Assembly: GCA_964564545.1 (NCBI GenBank) | Contig: CAZMBP010000002.1 | Coordinates: 90,400 to 154,399 of the forward strand | Length of the DNA: 64,000 bases | Direction of reading: 5' to 3' | Origin: CAJQQY01 sp964564545 | GTDB taxonomy: Bacteria; Bacteroidota; Bacteroidia; Chitinophagales; Saprospiraceae | Part shown: piece by piece, positions 9,532 through 17,890 of the stretch | Numbering within the stretch: the first letter of the stretch is position 1 | Layout: each line of letters begins with the position of its first letter | Notes under the pieces: model-generated | What the model was told of the DNA's origin: nothing | The model's input: the letters and a program-made list of their open reading frames with translations, nothing else | The model's database searches: none | Translations under genes and position numbers: made by a program

Positions 9532-10059
9532 TTACCTTTCCAACGTCAATTTTCTAATTAACTTTCCAGGTACTCCTGCAAAAACACATAACTCTGGAAC
9601 GTCATTGTTAACCAAAGTCATTGCTCCAATTTGACTCATTTTCCCAATTGTAGTTCCTGGCAAAATGGTACTACCAACTCCAATATCAGCCCCTTCAAAA
9701 ATTTTCACTTCTAAAAATTCAACTGGTTGAAAAAGAATTGGTCCATTTAAATTTTCAAGGGAATGAGCTGAAGTAAGAATGGAAACATTAGGACCAATTC
9801 CAACATTCGATTCAATTAAAATTCCACCAGCGCTATGGAAAAAACAATTTTGACCAATCCAAGTATTTGCACCAATCTCCATGGTGTTTTTATAATAACC
9901 TTTTAGAATGGTGTTGTGACCGATGTAGACATTATCGTGAAGGATAATATTTTCGGGATGAAAAATTTTGACATCTTTTTCAATAATTACATTTTCGCCA
10001 ATGTATTTAAAATCCTTTTTGTCAAAAGAACCATCGCCATGTGTTTTATTTAATTTCAT
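9532..10059 (-). CDS. Hexapeptide-repeat acyltransferase
   Basis: A 175-residue protein made largely of left-handed beta-helix hexapeptide repeats, for example 'IILHDNVYIGHNTILKG', 'VGIGPNVSILTSAHS' and 'IGVGSTILPGTTIG'. The family transfers acetyl or other acyl groups from CoA to sugars, often as trimers. The start codon overlaps the stop of the aminotransferase (ATGA, 10056-10059). This pairing suggests N-acylation of the amino sugar made by the aminotransferase, as in WlbB/WbbJ-type pathways; that is inference. A 101-bp gap containing only AT-rich sequence separates it from the next gene. Confidence 0.85.
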   Translation of the reverse strand: MKLNKTHGDGSFDKKDFKYIGENVIIEKDVKIFHPENIILHDNVYIGHNTILKGYYKNTMEIGANTWIGQNCFFHSAGGILIESNVGIGPNVSILTSAHSLENLNGPILFQPVEFLEVKIFEGADIGVGSTILPGTTIGKMSQIGAMTLVNNDVPELCVFAGVPGKLIRKLTLER

Positions 10060-11171
10060 CGGTCTAAGATTTCAATTAAACATTTTACAACATAATCAAC
10101 TTCCTCAATTTTTAAAGTATCATACATTGGTAAAGCCAAACCAGCTTGAAAAGCTTTAAGCGCATTTGGAAATAATTTTTGGCAATCCAGTCCATATTTT
10201 TTTTGATAAAAATGTTGGAAGGGGAGACATTGCGCTCCGTAGTTAGTGCCAATTCCTTTTTCTTTCAAAGCTGATATAACTTCATCACGATTGATCGTTT
10301 CATCATTGATGACGACATGATAAGTTTGCCAAGAATGCCGATGATTTTCAGGGGAGGAAGGCAGTAAAATTTTTGGATGACCATTTAATTTTTTGAAATA
10401 ATGGTCAGCTAATTTGGATTTTATTTCCAGACTATTTTCTAGTCGATCCATTTGGTTATTGACCAAAGCTGCTTGAAAATCAGTTAATCTATAATTTAAA
10501 CCAGCTGCTACAAATTCAGCTTTTCCATCAACGAAACCAGCACCATGATTTCGTAACGTGCGTAATTGCTCTGCTAGTTGGTCATCATTGGTTGTCAAAA
10601 AACCTCCTTCACCTGAGGTAATTGCTTTGCGAGGATGCAATGAAAATGAACCAACATTTCCAATGGTACCTGAATTTTTATTTGAAATATGAGCACCTAA
10701 AGCACAAGCTGCATCTTCAATTACATGTAGTTGATTATTTTTTGCAATGGATAAAATTGCATCCATATCACTCATTAATCCAAATTCATGAACTGGTAAA
10801 ATGGCTTTAGTCTTAGGAGTGATTTTATCTTCAATTTGAGCAACCTCAATATTAAAAGTAGCTAAATCAATATCAACAAAAACTGGTTTTGCACCGACCA
10901 CTTCAATGACATTTGCTGTTGCGATATAAGATAAGGCTGGCAAAATAACTTCATCACCAGGTTTAATTCCCAAAGCTAATAATGCAAGATGCAAGGTTGC
11001 AGTTCCGTTTGAGGCAGCGATGGTATGTTTTACTCCGAGGTAATTACTTATTTTTTTTTCTAAAGCCAAGACTTCCTTCCCTTGCACCAACATCCCAGAT
11101 TGTAAAACATTGACCACTTTGGCAATGTCCTCATCTGTTAAATTGACTTTTAATAAAGGGATAAAATCCAT
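10056..11171 (-). CDS. DegT/DnrJ/EryC1 sugar aminotransferase
   Basis: A 371-residue PLP-dependent fold type I aminotransferase. The cofactor-binding lysine is K182 in 'FSLHPRKAITSGEGG', preceded by 'HVIEDAACALG' (PLP-contact aspartate), with the N-terminal 'AASNGTATLHLALLALGIKPGDEV'. The family converts keto-sugar nucleotides to amino-sugar nucleotides. It lies 2 bp after the SDR gene and overlaps the acyltransferase by 4 bp, so the three probably make an N-acylated amino sugar that feeds the glycosyltransferases downstream. The exact sugar is not determinable from sequence. Confidence 0.92.
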   Translation of the reverse strand: MDFIPLLKVNLTDEDIAKVVNVLQSGMLVQGKEVLALEKKISNYLGVKHTIAASNGTATLHLALLALGIKPGDEVILPALSYIATANVIEVVGAKPVFVDIDLATFNIEVAQIEDKITPKTKAILPVHEFGLMSDMDAILSIAKNNQLHVIEDAACALGAHISNKNSGTIGNVGSFSLHPRKAITSGEGGFLTTNDDQLAEQLRTLRNHGAGFVDGKAEFVAAGLNYRLTDFQAALVNNQMDRLENSLEIKSKLADHYFKKLNGHPKILLPSSPENHRHSWQTYHVVINDETINRDEVISALKEKGIGTNYGAQCLPFQHFYQKKYGLDCQKLFPNALKAFQAGLALPMYDTLKIEEVDYVVKCLIEILDR

Positions 11172-11173
11172 GG

Positions 11174-12127
11174 CTAAATTAATGTTTTAAAATATTCAGC
11201 AGTATGTAAAATTCCTTCATCCAAATCGACCTTAGCTTTAAAGTCGAGCAATTCCTCAGATTTCTTCACACTTGGTATTCTTAATTCGATATCGGCTGAT
11301 AAAGGTGGTTTATGAGAAATTTTTGAATCAGATTTTAGCACTCGACAAACTGTTTGAGCTAACCCCAAAATGGTGGTAATAGCTCTCGCATTTCCAATGT
11401 TAAAACTTTCTCCGATGGCTTTTGGTGATTCAATACATCGTTGAATGCAATCCACAAAATCATCGACATAGCACCATGCACGAATTTGGTTACCATCTCC
11501 GTTGATGAATATTTCCTCGTTTTTTAAGGCTTTTTTTATGAAAATTTGCAACGCACCTTCTCCTGTTTGACCAGGGCCATATACATTAAATGGACGAACG
11601 GTAACTGTTGGCAAATTATATTGACGGTGGTAGGCATGAGCCAAATGTTCACCAGCCAATTTACTAACCGCATAAGTCCATCGAGCTTCTCCAGCCGACC
11701 CAGCAACAGTTTGGTCGCCTTCTGAAGATTTAAAAGCCATCGAACCAAACACTTCTGAAGTAGAAAAATCAATAAATCGATCTGTAATATTATTGGCTTT
11801 GGCTGCTTTTAAAGCATTGGCCGTTCCAATCATATTTACTTCCATCGTTGTTACAGGATTTTTTATAACAGTATCAATACCTGCAATGCCTGCAGCATGA
11901 ATTACAATGTCAGCTCCTTTCATCGACTGTTCTAAGAGGTCGTAATCCAAAACATCTCCTTTAATTATAGTAAGATTTTCGGCATTCGCAACGCTGCTAT
12001 TTGTTAAAGTATCTCGATGAAAATTATCATAAACAGTTATATTATTTTTTTCAATATAAAGTTTGATAATTCTATTGGCAATAAAACCAGCGCCACCTGT
12101 GATAAATATATTTTTACCTTCTACCAT
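11174..12127 (-). CDS. NAD-dependent sugar epimerase/dehydratase (extended SDR)
   Basis: A 317-residue extended short-chain dehydrogenase/reductase. The dinucleotide-binding motif is 'ITGGAGFIANRI' (residues 9-20); the catalytic YxxxK is Y152-K156 in 'WTYAVSKLAGEHL'; 'VRPFNVYGPGQ' matches the sugar-nucleotide binding region. Family members epimerise, dehydrate or decarboxylate NDP-hexoses. It is the first gene of the eight-gene glycan operon and probably supplies the sugar intermediate used by the next gene. A TACTTTTG element about 75 bp upstream may be its promoter. Confidence 0.9.
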   Translation of the reverse strand: MVEGKNIFITGGAGFIANRIIKLYIEKNNITVYDNFHRDTLTNSSVANAENLTIIKGDVLDYDLLEQSMKGADIVIHAAGIAGIDTVIKNPVTTMEVNMIGTANALKAAKANNITDRFIDFSTSEVFGSMAFKSSEGDQTVAGSAGEARWTYAVSKLAGEHLAHAYHRQYNLPTVTVRPFNVYGPGQTGEGALQIFIKKALKNEEIFINGDGNQIRAWCYVDDFVDCIQRCIESPKAIGESFNIGNARAITTILGLAQTVCRVLKSDSKISHKPPLSADIELRIPSVKKSEELLDFKAKVDLDEGILHTAEYFKTLI

Positions 12128-12200
12128 AATTTTTTTGATGGTTTTTTTTATAATATGTCTATATTGAACTTATAAAGTGTGTCATTCACGAATGATGGCG

Positions 12201-12208
12201 CAAAAGTA
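12201..12208 (-). promoter_or_regulatory. Candidate -7 element for the glycan operon
   Basis: On the minus strand this reads TACTTTTG, matching the Bacteroidota -7 consensus TAnnTTTG. It sits 73 bp upstream of the SDR start, in the divergent region between the SDR and DoxX genes. No clear -33 TTTG is present, so the call is tentative. Confidence 0.35.
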
Positions 12209-12296
12209 GGTAAGTTTAATTATAATTTTTTATAAAAAATGATTTTTTAGATACTACTGACTTTAAATTTTATTGTTCAAAACTAAAAACAAAACG

Positions 12297-12725
12297 ATGG
12301 ATTTAAGAAAACCTTTTGACACTATTAAAGATGAATTTTTAGATGATTCGGCATTTTTAATATTGAGAATTGGATTAGGATTTTCGATGTTATTTGGGCA
12401 TGGTTGGGGAAAATTAATGAGATTAATTAGTGGAGATGAAATAAAATTTATGGAATTTTTAGGAATCTTTAGTCCTAAGATGTCACTTGCTTTAGTAGTA
12501 TTTTCGGAAGTTTTGTGTAGTATATTTTTGATCCTGGGTTTATTTACCAGATGGGCTGCTTTCTTTTTATTTTTTACGATGGCTGTAGCTGTTTTTTATG
12601 TTCACTTTGGTGATCCATTTATGAAAGTAGAAAAAGGGTTTATGTACATGGTGGGGTATTTAGCGATATTTTTAGCAGGAGCTGGCAATTTTTCCTTGGA
12701 TGAGAAATTTGAAAGAGCTCACTAA
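12297..12725 (+). CDS. DoxX-family membrane protein
   Basis: I chose the ATG at 12297 (142 residues) over an in-frame TTG at 12273. The protein has four hydrophobic segments and the DoxX-like features 'RIGLGFSMLFGHGWGKL' and 'SEVLCSIFLILGLFTRWAAF'. The family consists of inner-membrane proteins of varied or unknown role, some tied to sulfur or quinone redox chemistry. It stands alone on the plus strand, divergent from the glycan operon, and is followed by a terminator hairpin at 12791-12836. Confidence 0.85.
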   Translation: MDLRKPFDTIKDEFLDDSAFLILRIGLGFSMLFGHGWGKLMRLISGDEIKFMEFLGIFSPKMSLALVVFSEVLCSIFLILGLFTRWAAFFLFFTMAVAVFYVHFGDPFMKVEKGFMYMVGYLAIFLAGAGNFSLDEKFERAH

Positions 12726-12730
12726 ATAAT

Positions 12731-12753
12731 CGATGGACGTTGAACGTTATACG
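12731..12753. repeat. Solo arm of the acgttggacg hairpin repeat (family B)
   Basis: The stretch reads cgatggacgttgaacgttat and continues with acg. It is a degenerate single arm of the large palindrome at 59605-59695, which is built from the words gatggacg, acgttggacg and acgttttacg. It lies just after the DoxX stop. Confidence 0.5.
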
Positions 12754-12790
12754 ACCTCCTTACAACTTTATTTAGAATAACCTTTATACA

Positions 12791-12836
12791 AAATTAAAAA
12801 CCTTCCAATCCGCAGGGGCTGGGAGGTTTTTAATTT
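12791..12836 (+). terminator. Hairpin terminator after DoxX gene
   Basis: Inverted repeat with arms attaaaaacc-tt-cca (from 12793) and tgggaggtttttaat (12820-12834), with a short GC-rich loop and a T-run on the 3' side. Confidence 0.6.
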
Positions 12837-12934
12837 CAATTAACTAATCTTTAACGACTATTAAAGTTTAAGTTAAAGGTCTTTCTATAATTTGTGTCTT
12901 CTTTTTTTCTCAATTAATTTGTTAGAAAAAAAAC

Positions 12935-13252
12935 ATGATACAAAATTATACAACTTCATTTCCATATAAATTTTCCCTTTTATTTTTTGTTATTGTATTA
13001 GTTCTCTTTTCGAGTTGTCGAGAAGAAGAATCAGTAGATCAATGTTTTGATAATCGGACAGATGAACCAATTGATATTTACATTGATGGTTTTTATGATT
13101 TTACTCTTGATGAAGATTCTGAAGATTGTCTTTTCTTTGGTGATGGATGTTATGATTGGTATGCTGAGGGTGTTTTGTCGGGGTATTATTTGGAAGGGAC
13201 ATTTTGTGTGGGTACTGGGAATTTTTCGAGTACGATTGTAATTGAAGATTAG
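12935..13252 (+). CDS. Small acidic cysteine-containing lipoprotein, unknown function
   Basis: A 105-residue protein with a hydrophobic signal ending in the lipobox 'LVLFSSC' (lipidated Cys about residue 28). The mature part is short, very acidic (many D and E) and has four further cysteines ('QCFDN', 'DCLFFGDGC', 'FCVG'), which could form disulfides in the periplasm or outside. I do not recognise a family. It stands alone between the DoxX gene and a convergent barrel gene. Confidence 0.7.
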   Translation: MIQNYTTSFPYKFSLLFFVIVLVLFSSCREEESVDQCFDNRTDEPIDIYIDGFYDFTLDEDSEDCLFFGDGCYDWYAEGVLSGYYLEGTFCVGTGNFSSTIVIED

Positions 13253-13257
13253 CACGT

Positions 13258-13283
13258 AGTGGTCAGCTAAAGCAGACTCCTAC
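13258..13283. repeat. Solo arm of the ggtcagctaaagcaga repeat (family A)
   Basis: Reads ggtcagctaaagcagact followed by cctacgttttag, nearly identical to the right arm of the hairpin at 17866-17890. Its outer ends (acgtag and ctacgt, about 13256-13286) form a short inverted repeat of their own. It sits between convergent genes. Confidence 0.6.
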
Positions 13284-13286
13284 GTT

Positions 13287-15407
13287 TTAGAATTTATACT
13301 GAACTTGCATTTCAAATGCTGATCGAATATTTCCTTCGATGATTCCATTTCCACTTCCAAATTCCACAGGTAAATCAGATCCTATGAATTCTGTAAAGTT
13401 TAGAAAAGTACGTTCATAACGTGCTTCGATAGACCACTTTGGATGTGGTCGATATCTTAAGTTTAAATAAAAACGAGTCCCTTTACCTGAATAAGCTGGA
13501 ATCGAAAATGTGTATAACAAGTCATTTTCATAAGCATAAATCCGAGTATCAAAATCATTATCAAAGACTGCAAAACGAGTCGTGAAGGAAAGCGGGAATT
13601 GATTAGATTTAAAAACGAAATCTTGATAAAGCATGTATCCTTGTTTGGATGGTTCCACCTCGTTATCAAAAAATGACCATTCAGCTCGAGTTCGTAAAAC
13701 TATTGATTTACTGATCGAATTGGAAATATGGATTCTGAATTGAGTTCTAGTATTATCGGTAATAAAATCAATTGGAGTCTCATTGTCAGGAGCATTTCGT
13801 CCTTTGACTTCATTTCTAAATTGAAGATAGGCTTCCATTCTTCGTTTGCGTTTATAGGTCAAACGAGTAAAGTATTCTACCCCTTTGGAAGGAGCGTCTA
13901 CATTGAATCTTAGCCATGGATGCTTCCAAGTATCGAAGTAAAATCTCCAATCCCAATTTTTACTTAAGTTTAGTTGCAAGCCTAAGAAAATCCCATTTTC
14001 ATTAGCCCCTTGAGCCGTTTCTGCGAACGGTCGATTATTTAATGCATGAAAATCAGCAGGTAAATGTCGATGTAAAATTGACATACTCACTCGACGATCC
14101 AAACCAATATAAACTCCATTTACCGAGGCGATGCTTCCATTTTGACTAGTAGCAGTTTCTCCAAAAAACTTAAAATTCTGTAAAAGAAAACCATAGTCCA
14201 TACTCACATTAAATAATTTGTTACCTCTGAAAGTGAATTGGTTATATGGTTGATTGCTTCGATTGAGTGGTTTATCTAATTGATGATAAATGGTATTTAA
14301 AGCAACATGCCAAGTATCTTTTTGATATTTTATTTTTCCTCCAGTTTGTAATAATCCAATTTGTTTTTCATCTTCAATTTCTCCGGCCGTGGCATGAAAC
14401 CCAGAAAGTTGTAGTGAGCTGGTAAGAATTTCGAATTCTTCAAAATCAAGGTTAGTTGAATCATTTACAAAAACATTTCCATCTACTTTTTTATAGGAAC
14501 CAAAAGCAGTTACTTCTAAATTTTTGGATAAACCGATCGTTGCACCACCACCTCTGAAAAATAAAACTTCATTTAAGGAAGAAAACTGTCGAAGGGTTCT
14601 TCGGTTACGATCTACATTTAAAACTTCTGATCCTTTACCTCTTCCGAAACCTGAATAGGCAATTAAACCCTGTCCCATGCTAACTGAAAAATCACCTAAG
14701 GCCAAACCTTTTAATCGGCTAGAATAGTCTTTTAGAAAAATATGAGCAGAATAAAAATCGAAACCATGTTTGTTACTTCCTTTAAAAAATGCCTCTCGTG
14801 AATCCTTCTCTGCGGTGAATCCATAGCTTAATCTATTTTCAAAACGACCTCTCATTCTCACCAATAATCTATCAGGTGAACCTTCAAAAGCTGGTTCCTC
14901 CGCGTTCTCTCGAATGGCAAATCCTCTTTCTAATTCAAGTGGTCGTACCCATTTCATTTGTAAGGTACGATCGCTTTCTTTAAGCATAGAACCTATTGAT
15001 TTTTGATAATCCTCCTCTCCACTTACTTTGACGAAGGGAGTTATTGCTCGGATGGTTTTTAAATCAAATGCTGGGATAGCTTGTAACTCATAAATAGAAA
15101 TGAGTTTTCCAACCTTTCTTTTATAAATAAAAAACTCTTGAATCTGGGGTTGGTTGAGAAGGAAAAGATCTTCAAGATCAGAAATGGAAGCAGTATTCAA
15201 ATTCAATGGGCTTCGAGCAAATCCTTGTAAACTTTCAAAAACAAAAACTAAATCACTCCCATCAATATCTTCGTTTCCTTGCAATAAATCTTCAATGACT
15301 ATGATATCGACATCAGGGTAGTCGTTATTTTTTTGTCCCCAAGCAATGGAAGCAATAAAAATAGAAATCAAAGTAAGTGAAATATATAAGTTCTTTTTTC
15401 CCAACAT
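13287..15407 (-). CDS. Helix-hairpin-helix plus outer-membrane barrel protein
   Basis: A 706-residue exported protein with an N-terminal signal ('LTLISIFIASIAWGQ'). Residues about 60-135 carry a duplicated helix-hairpin-helix module of ComEA type ('LNLNTASISDLEDLFLL', 'ISIYELQAIPAFDLKTIRAI'). The remainder is rich in alternating aromatic strands and ends in 'AFEMQVQYKF', as in outer-membrane beta-barrels. Proteins with this combination are common in Bacteroidota and have no assigned function that I know; the HHH part is otherwise a DNA-binding fold in DNA uptake. The gene is monocistronic. Confidence 0.75.
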   Translation of the reverse strand: MLGKKNLYISLTLISIFIASIAWGQKNNDYPDVDIIVIEDLLQGNEDIDGSDLVFVFESLQGFARSPLNLNTASISDLEDLFLLNQPQIQEFFIYKRKVGKLISIYELQAIPAFDLKTIRAITPFVKVSGEEDYQKSIGSMLKESDRTLQMKWVRPLELERGFAIRENAEEPAFEGSPDRLLVRMRGRFENRLSYGFTAEKDSREAFFKGSNKHGFDFYSAHIFLKDYSSRLKGLALGDFSVSMGQGLIAYSGFGRGKGSEVLNVDRNRRTLRQFSSLNEVLFFRGGGATIGLSKNLEVTAFGSYKKVDGNVFVNDSTNLDFEEFEILTSSLQLSGFHATAGEIEDEKQIGLLQTGGKIKYQKDTWHVALNTIYHQLDKPLNRSNQPYNQFTFRGNKLFNVSMDYGFLLQNFKFFGETATSQNGSIASVNGVYIGLDRRVSMSILHRHLPADFHALNNRPFAETAQGANENGIFLGLQLNLSKNWDWRFYFDTWKHPWLRFNVDAPSKGVEYFTRLTYKRKRRMEAYLQFRNEVKGRNAPDNETPIDFITDNTRTQFRIHISNSISKSIVLRTRAEWSFFDNEVEPSKQGYMLYQDFVFKSNQFPLSFTTRFAVFDNDFDTRIYAYENDLLYTFSIPAYSGKGTRFYLNLRYRPHPKWSIEARYERTFLNFTEFIGSDLPVEFGSGNGIIEGNIRSAFEMQVQYKF

Positions 15408-15475
15408 TATTCTTAATTAGGACGGGAAATTACAAATTGCCTTTTTTATTGCAAAACAATTAGTAAGATGAATTC

Positions 15476-15952
15476 TTATTTTGGCGAAACGGGAATCCAA
15501 AATTCTTGAATAGCATCTGGCGATTTTTGTTGAATTTTTTCACTAAGAATGTCAAAGTGAGGTCGATCATCCAAATTAAAGTTAGAGTTGGGCAGCCAAG
15601 TCGAATAGATATATTTGAAATTTTCTGGATTAGGAATGTGTCCTTCGAAGGAGAAGACAGCATATTGCCCTGATGGCAAGGTGAGTTTTTCCATTCCTTC
15701 TGGAATGTTATCAAAATCTGAAACTTCCACTAAAGCATGTTTTTTAAAATTAGTAGTCGGATTAAATCGTAAAAAATACCCTTTTGGATAAATAATTAAA
15801 TCAAAAACATCATGGGTTTTATTATTTGAAATTTCTTTTCTTCTTGGCATAAAAGTGCTGAAGAGTTGAAATGTTTTATTATCAACTAATGACATTTCAA
15901 TTGACATACCTATGAAATATTTCTCTTCAATTTGTTCGATTCGTGGTTCCAT
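15476..15952 (-). CDS. GyrI-like (AraC effector-binding) domain protein
   Basis: A 158-residue cytosolic protein consisting of a single GyrI-like small-molecule-binding domain. It has the late conserved stretch 'YIYSTWLPNSNFNLDDRPHF' and a terminal 'EFWIPV'. Free-standing members bind hydrophobic small molecules or act as DNA gyrase inhibitors; here the ligand is unknown. No DNA-binding domain is attached. The hairpin at 15994-16034 separates it from leuB. Confidence 0.82.
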   Translation of the reverse strand: MEPRIEQIEEKYFIGMSIEMSLVDNKTFQLFSTFMPRRKEISNNKTHDVFDLIIYPKGYFLRFNPTTNFKKHALVEVSDFDNIPEGMEKLTLPSGQYAVFSFEGHIPNPENFKYIYSTWLPNSNFNLDDRPHFDILSEKIQQKSPDAIQEFWIPVSPK

Positions 15953-15993
15953 ATTTCTTTTTTTATTTTAAAACAACTTCTAAGCTCAAGAAC

Positions 15994-16034
15994 AAAAAAA
16001 ATCCTTGCACTTTTTAAAATGCAAGGATTTTTTT
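15994..16034 (-). terminator. Intrinsic terminator of the leu operon
   Basis: Perfect inverted repeat aaaaaaatccttgcac / gcaaggatttttt with a 10-base loop, 24 bp beyond the leuB stop. On the minus strand the stem is followed by a T-run. Confidence 0.75.
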
Positions 16035-16057
16035 GAAAAAATAAAAATTCAATCAGC

Positions 16058-17164
16058 TTAGATTATAGTCGAAACACTATCTGAAATTTTCGCTTGATTT
16101 AATCGCTCATCTTCAATCCATGCGGCAATAATATCACCCATTTGAGAGCAAGTATATTTTATATCAGGATGAAGATCAGGAGTTCCTATTCCTTTTGTCA
16201 AACAATAAGCAACTGCATTTCTAACAGTTCTTGCTTCTTTGTGCAAATCAAAAGTTTCCAGTAATAATGCTACCGAAAGAATTGTTCCGATTGGATTGGC
16301 AATATCTTGACCAGCAGCTTGTGGATAAGAACCATGAATGGGTTCGAATAAAGATGTCTTTTCACCAATTGACGAAGAAGGCAACATTCCTAATGAACCA
16401 GCCAATACACTCGATTCATCTGAAATGATATCTCCAAACATATTGCTCGTCAAAATCACATCAAATTGTTTTGGTGCGATAATCATTTGCATAGCAGCAT
16501 TATCGACAAACATAAAATCTAATTTAACTTCAGGATATTCCTTTGCAATATTTCGAACCGTTTTTCTCCAAAGTCTTGAAGTTTCTAAAACGTTTGCTTT
16601 GTCAACTAGCGTTACTTTTTTTCTACGATTCATGGCCGCCTTGAATGCCAAACGAGCAATGCGTTCCACTTCCATAACATGGTATTCACATTTATCAAAA
16701 GCAGACATTCCATCTTCGCTCAAGAATTTTTCACCAAAGTAAATTCCACTAGTTAACTCACGATAAATAACCATATCGACCCCACTAATATTTTTGGGTT
16801 TGAGAGGGGAGAGGTGCAATAAATTTGGATGAGTGGCTACTGGCCGAATGTTACAAAACAATCCAAGACTTTTTCTCAATCGTAAAAGTCCTTGCTCTGG
16901 GCGAACTTTTGCATCTGGATTATTATCATATTTGGGATCTCCGATAGCTCCAAACAAAATGGCATCAGACTCCATACAAGTAGCTAGAGTTGCTTCAGGT
17001 AATGGATCACCGGTATTGTCAATTGCAATTGCTCCGACATCAGCGTGGCAATAAGTAAATTTATGACCAAATCTTGAAGCAATAGCATCCAATGCTTTTT
17101 TACCTTGCTTGATTACTTCTGGTCCGATTCCGTCGCCTGCTAAAACTGCGATTTTCTTTTCCAT
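16058..17164 (-). CDS. leuB: 3-isopropylmalate dehydrogenase
   Basis: A 368-residue enzyme that oxidatively decarboxylates 3-isopropylmalate to 2-oxoisocaproate with NAD, in leucine biosynthesis. The start 'KIAVLAGDGIGPEVIKQG', the catalytic stretch 'MVIYRELTSGIYFG', the metal-binding 'TSNMFGDIISDESSVLAGSL' and 'FEPIHGSYPQAAG' are all canonical. Length is normal for the family. It is the last gene of the leuACDB cluster, 38 bp after leuD, and is followed by a strong terminator. The cytosolic homodimer assignment is from family knowledge. Confidence 0.97.
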   Translation of the reverse strand: MEKKIAVLAGDGIGPEVIKQGKKALDAIASRFGHKFTYCHADVGAIAIDNTGDPLPEATLATCMESDAILFGAIGDPKYDNNPDAKVRPEQGLLRLRKSLGLFCNIRPVATHPNLLHLSPLKPKNISGVDMVIYRELTSGIYFGEKFLSEDGMSAFDKCEYHVMEVERIARLAFKAAMNRRKKVTLVDKANVLETSRLWRKTVRNIAKEYPEVKLDFMFVDNAAMQMIIAPKQFDVILTSNMFGDIISDESSVLAGSLGMLPSSSIGEKTSLFEPIHGSYPQAAGQDIANPIGTILSVALLLETFDLHKEARTVRNAVAYCLTKGIGTPDLHPDIKYTCSQMGDIIAAWIEDERLNQAKISDSVSTII

Positions 17165-17202
17165 GGATTGGTTTTAATTATATTTGGTTAATTTGTTTCT
17201 TT

Positions 17203-17793
17203 TTAAAAAATTACTTGTGTTTTTTCGAATGCTTCGATTTTGTCCTTCTTTGATATCAAATAATCAATATCGTCGTATCCATTAAGAAGACACATTTTTT
17301 TGTAAGGATCAATCTCAAAGTCTTCAGATTTTCCACTATCTAAGATACTAATTCTTTGAGTTTCTAAGTCTACAATTACGTCAGTTTTTGGATTTTGTTC
17401 AATGCTTAGAAATAATTCATTTAAAAATACAGGAGAGACTGTAATTGGTAAAAGTCCATTGTTTAAAGCATTTCCTTTAAATATATCAGCAAAAAAACTG
17501 GATACAACTACTCGAAATCCATAATCGTATAAAGCCCATGCTGCATGTTCTCGACTTGATCCACAGCCAAAATTTTTACCTGCGACTAATATTTTACCGC
17601 CGTAAGTTTTATTATTTAAAATAAAATCTTTGGGGGTATTATCTTGATTGAATCTCCAATCTCTAAATAAATTATCTCCGAATCCTTCCCGCGTTGTTGC
17701 TTTTAGGAAACGTGCTGGGATGATTTGGTCGGTGTCGATGTCTTCCATTGGAAGAGGTACAGCGGTTGTATTTAGTTTGGTGAATTTTTCCAT
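17203..17793 (-). CDS. leuD: 3-isopropylmalate dehydratase small subunit
   Basis: A 196-residue swivelling-domain subunit of isopropylmalate isomerase, which pairs with LeuC to convert 2- to 3-isopropylmalate. Diagnostic motifs are 'DIDTDQIIPARFLK' near the N-terminus and 'GKNFGCGSSREHAAWAL' (about 72-88). Length is as expected. It lies 97 bp downstream of leuC, and that gap is filled almost wholly by a long hairpin repeat (17811-17890). Confidence 0.97.
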   Translation of the reverse strand: MEKFTKLNTTAVPLPMEDIDTDQIIPARFLKATTREGFGDNLFRDWRFNQDNTPKDFILNNKTYGGKILVAGKNFGCGSSREHAAWALYDYGFRVVVSSFFADIFKGNALNNGLLPITVSPVFLNELFLSIEQNPKTDVIVDLETQRISILDSGKSEDFEIDPYKKMCLLNGYDDIDYLISKKDKIEAFEKTQVIF

Positions 17794-17810
17794 TTTATGA
17801 TTGATTGTTA

Positions 17811-17890
17811 TGTAGCGGTTTGCTTTAGCTGACCTGAAAAATACCCATTGTGGATTTCTTTTTTTAGGTCAGCTAAAGCAGACCGCTACG
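17811..17890. repeat. Long hairpin repeat (family A) between leuC and leuD
   Basis: Arms 17811-17835 (tgtagcggtttgctttagct + gacct) and 17866-17890 are 25-bp inverted repeats with two mismatches, around a 30-base loop. A related solo arm occurs at 13258-13283. It occupies nearly the whole leuC-leuD gap and would fold into a stable RNA hairpin in the leu transcript; it lacks a terminal T-run on the minus strand, so read-through is likely. Confidence 0.85.

Noticed and set aside
12273..12296. TTG start for the DoxX gene
   Set aside because: The ATG at 12297 gives the expected DoxX N-terminus, and the extra codons are unlike the family.
13031..13255. Reverse-strand ORF of 74 residues
   Set aside because: It is a shadow of the acidic lipoprotein gene; the composition is implausible and it has no family features.
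15460..15714. 84-residue minus-strand ORF overlapping the GyrI-like gene
   Set aside because: It lies inside the GyrI-like gene in another frame; the latter has a clear domain match.
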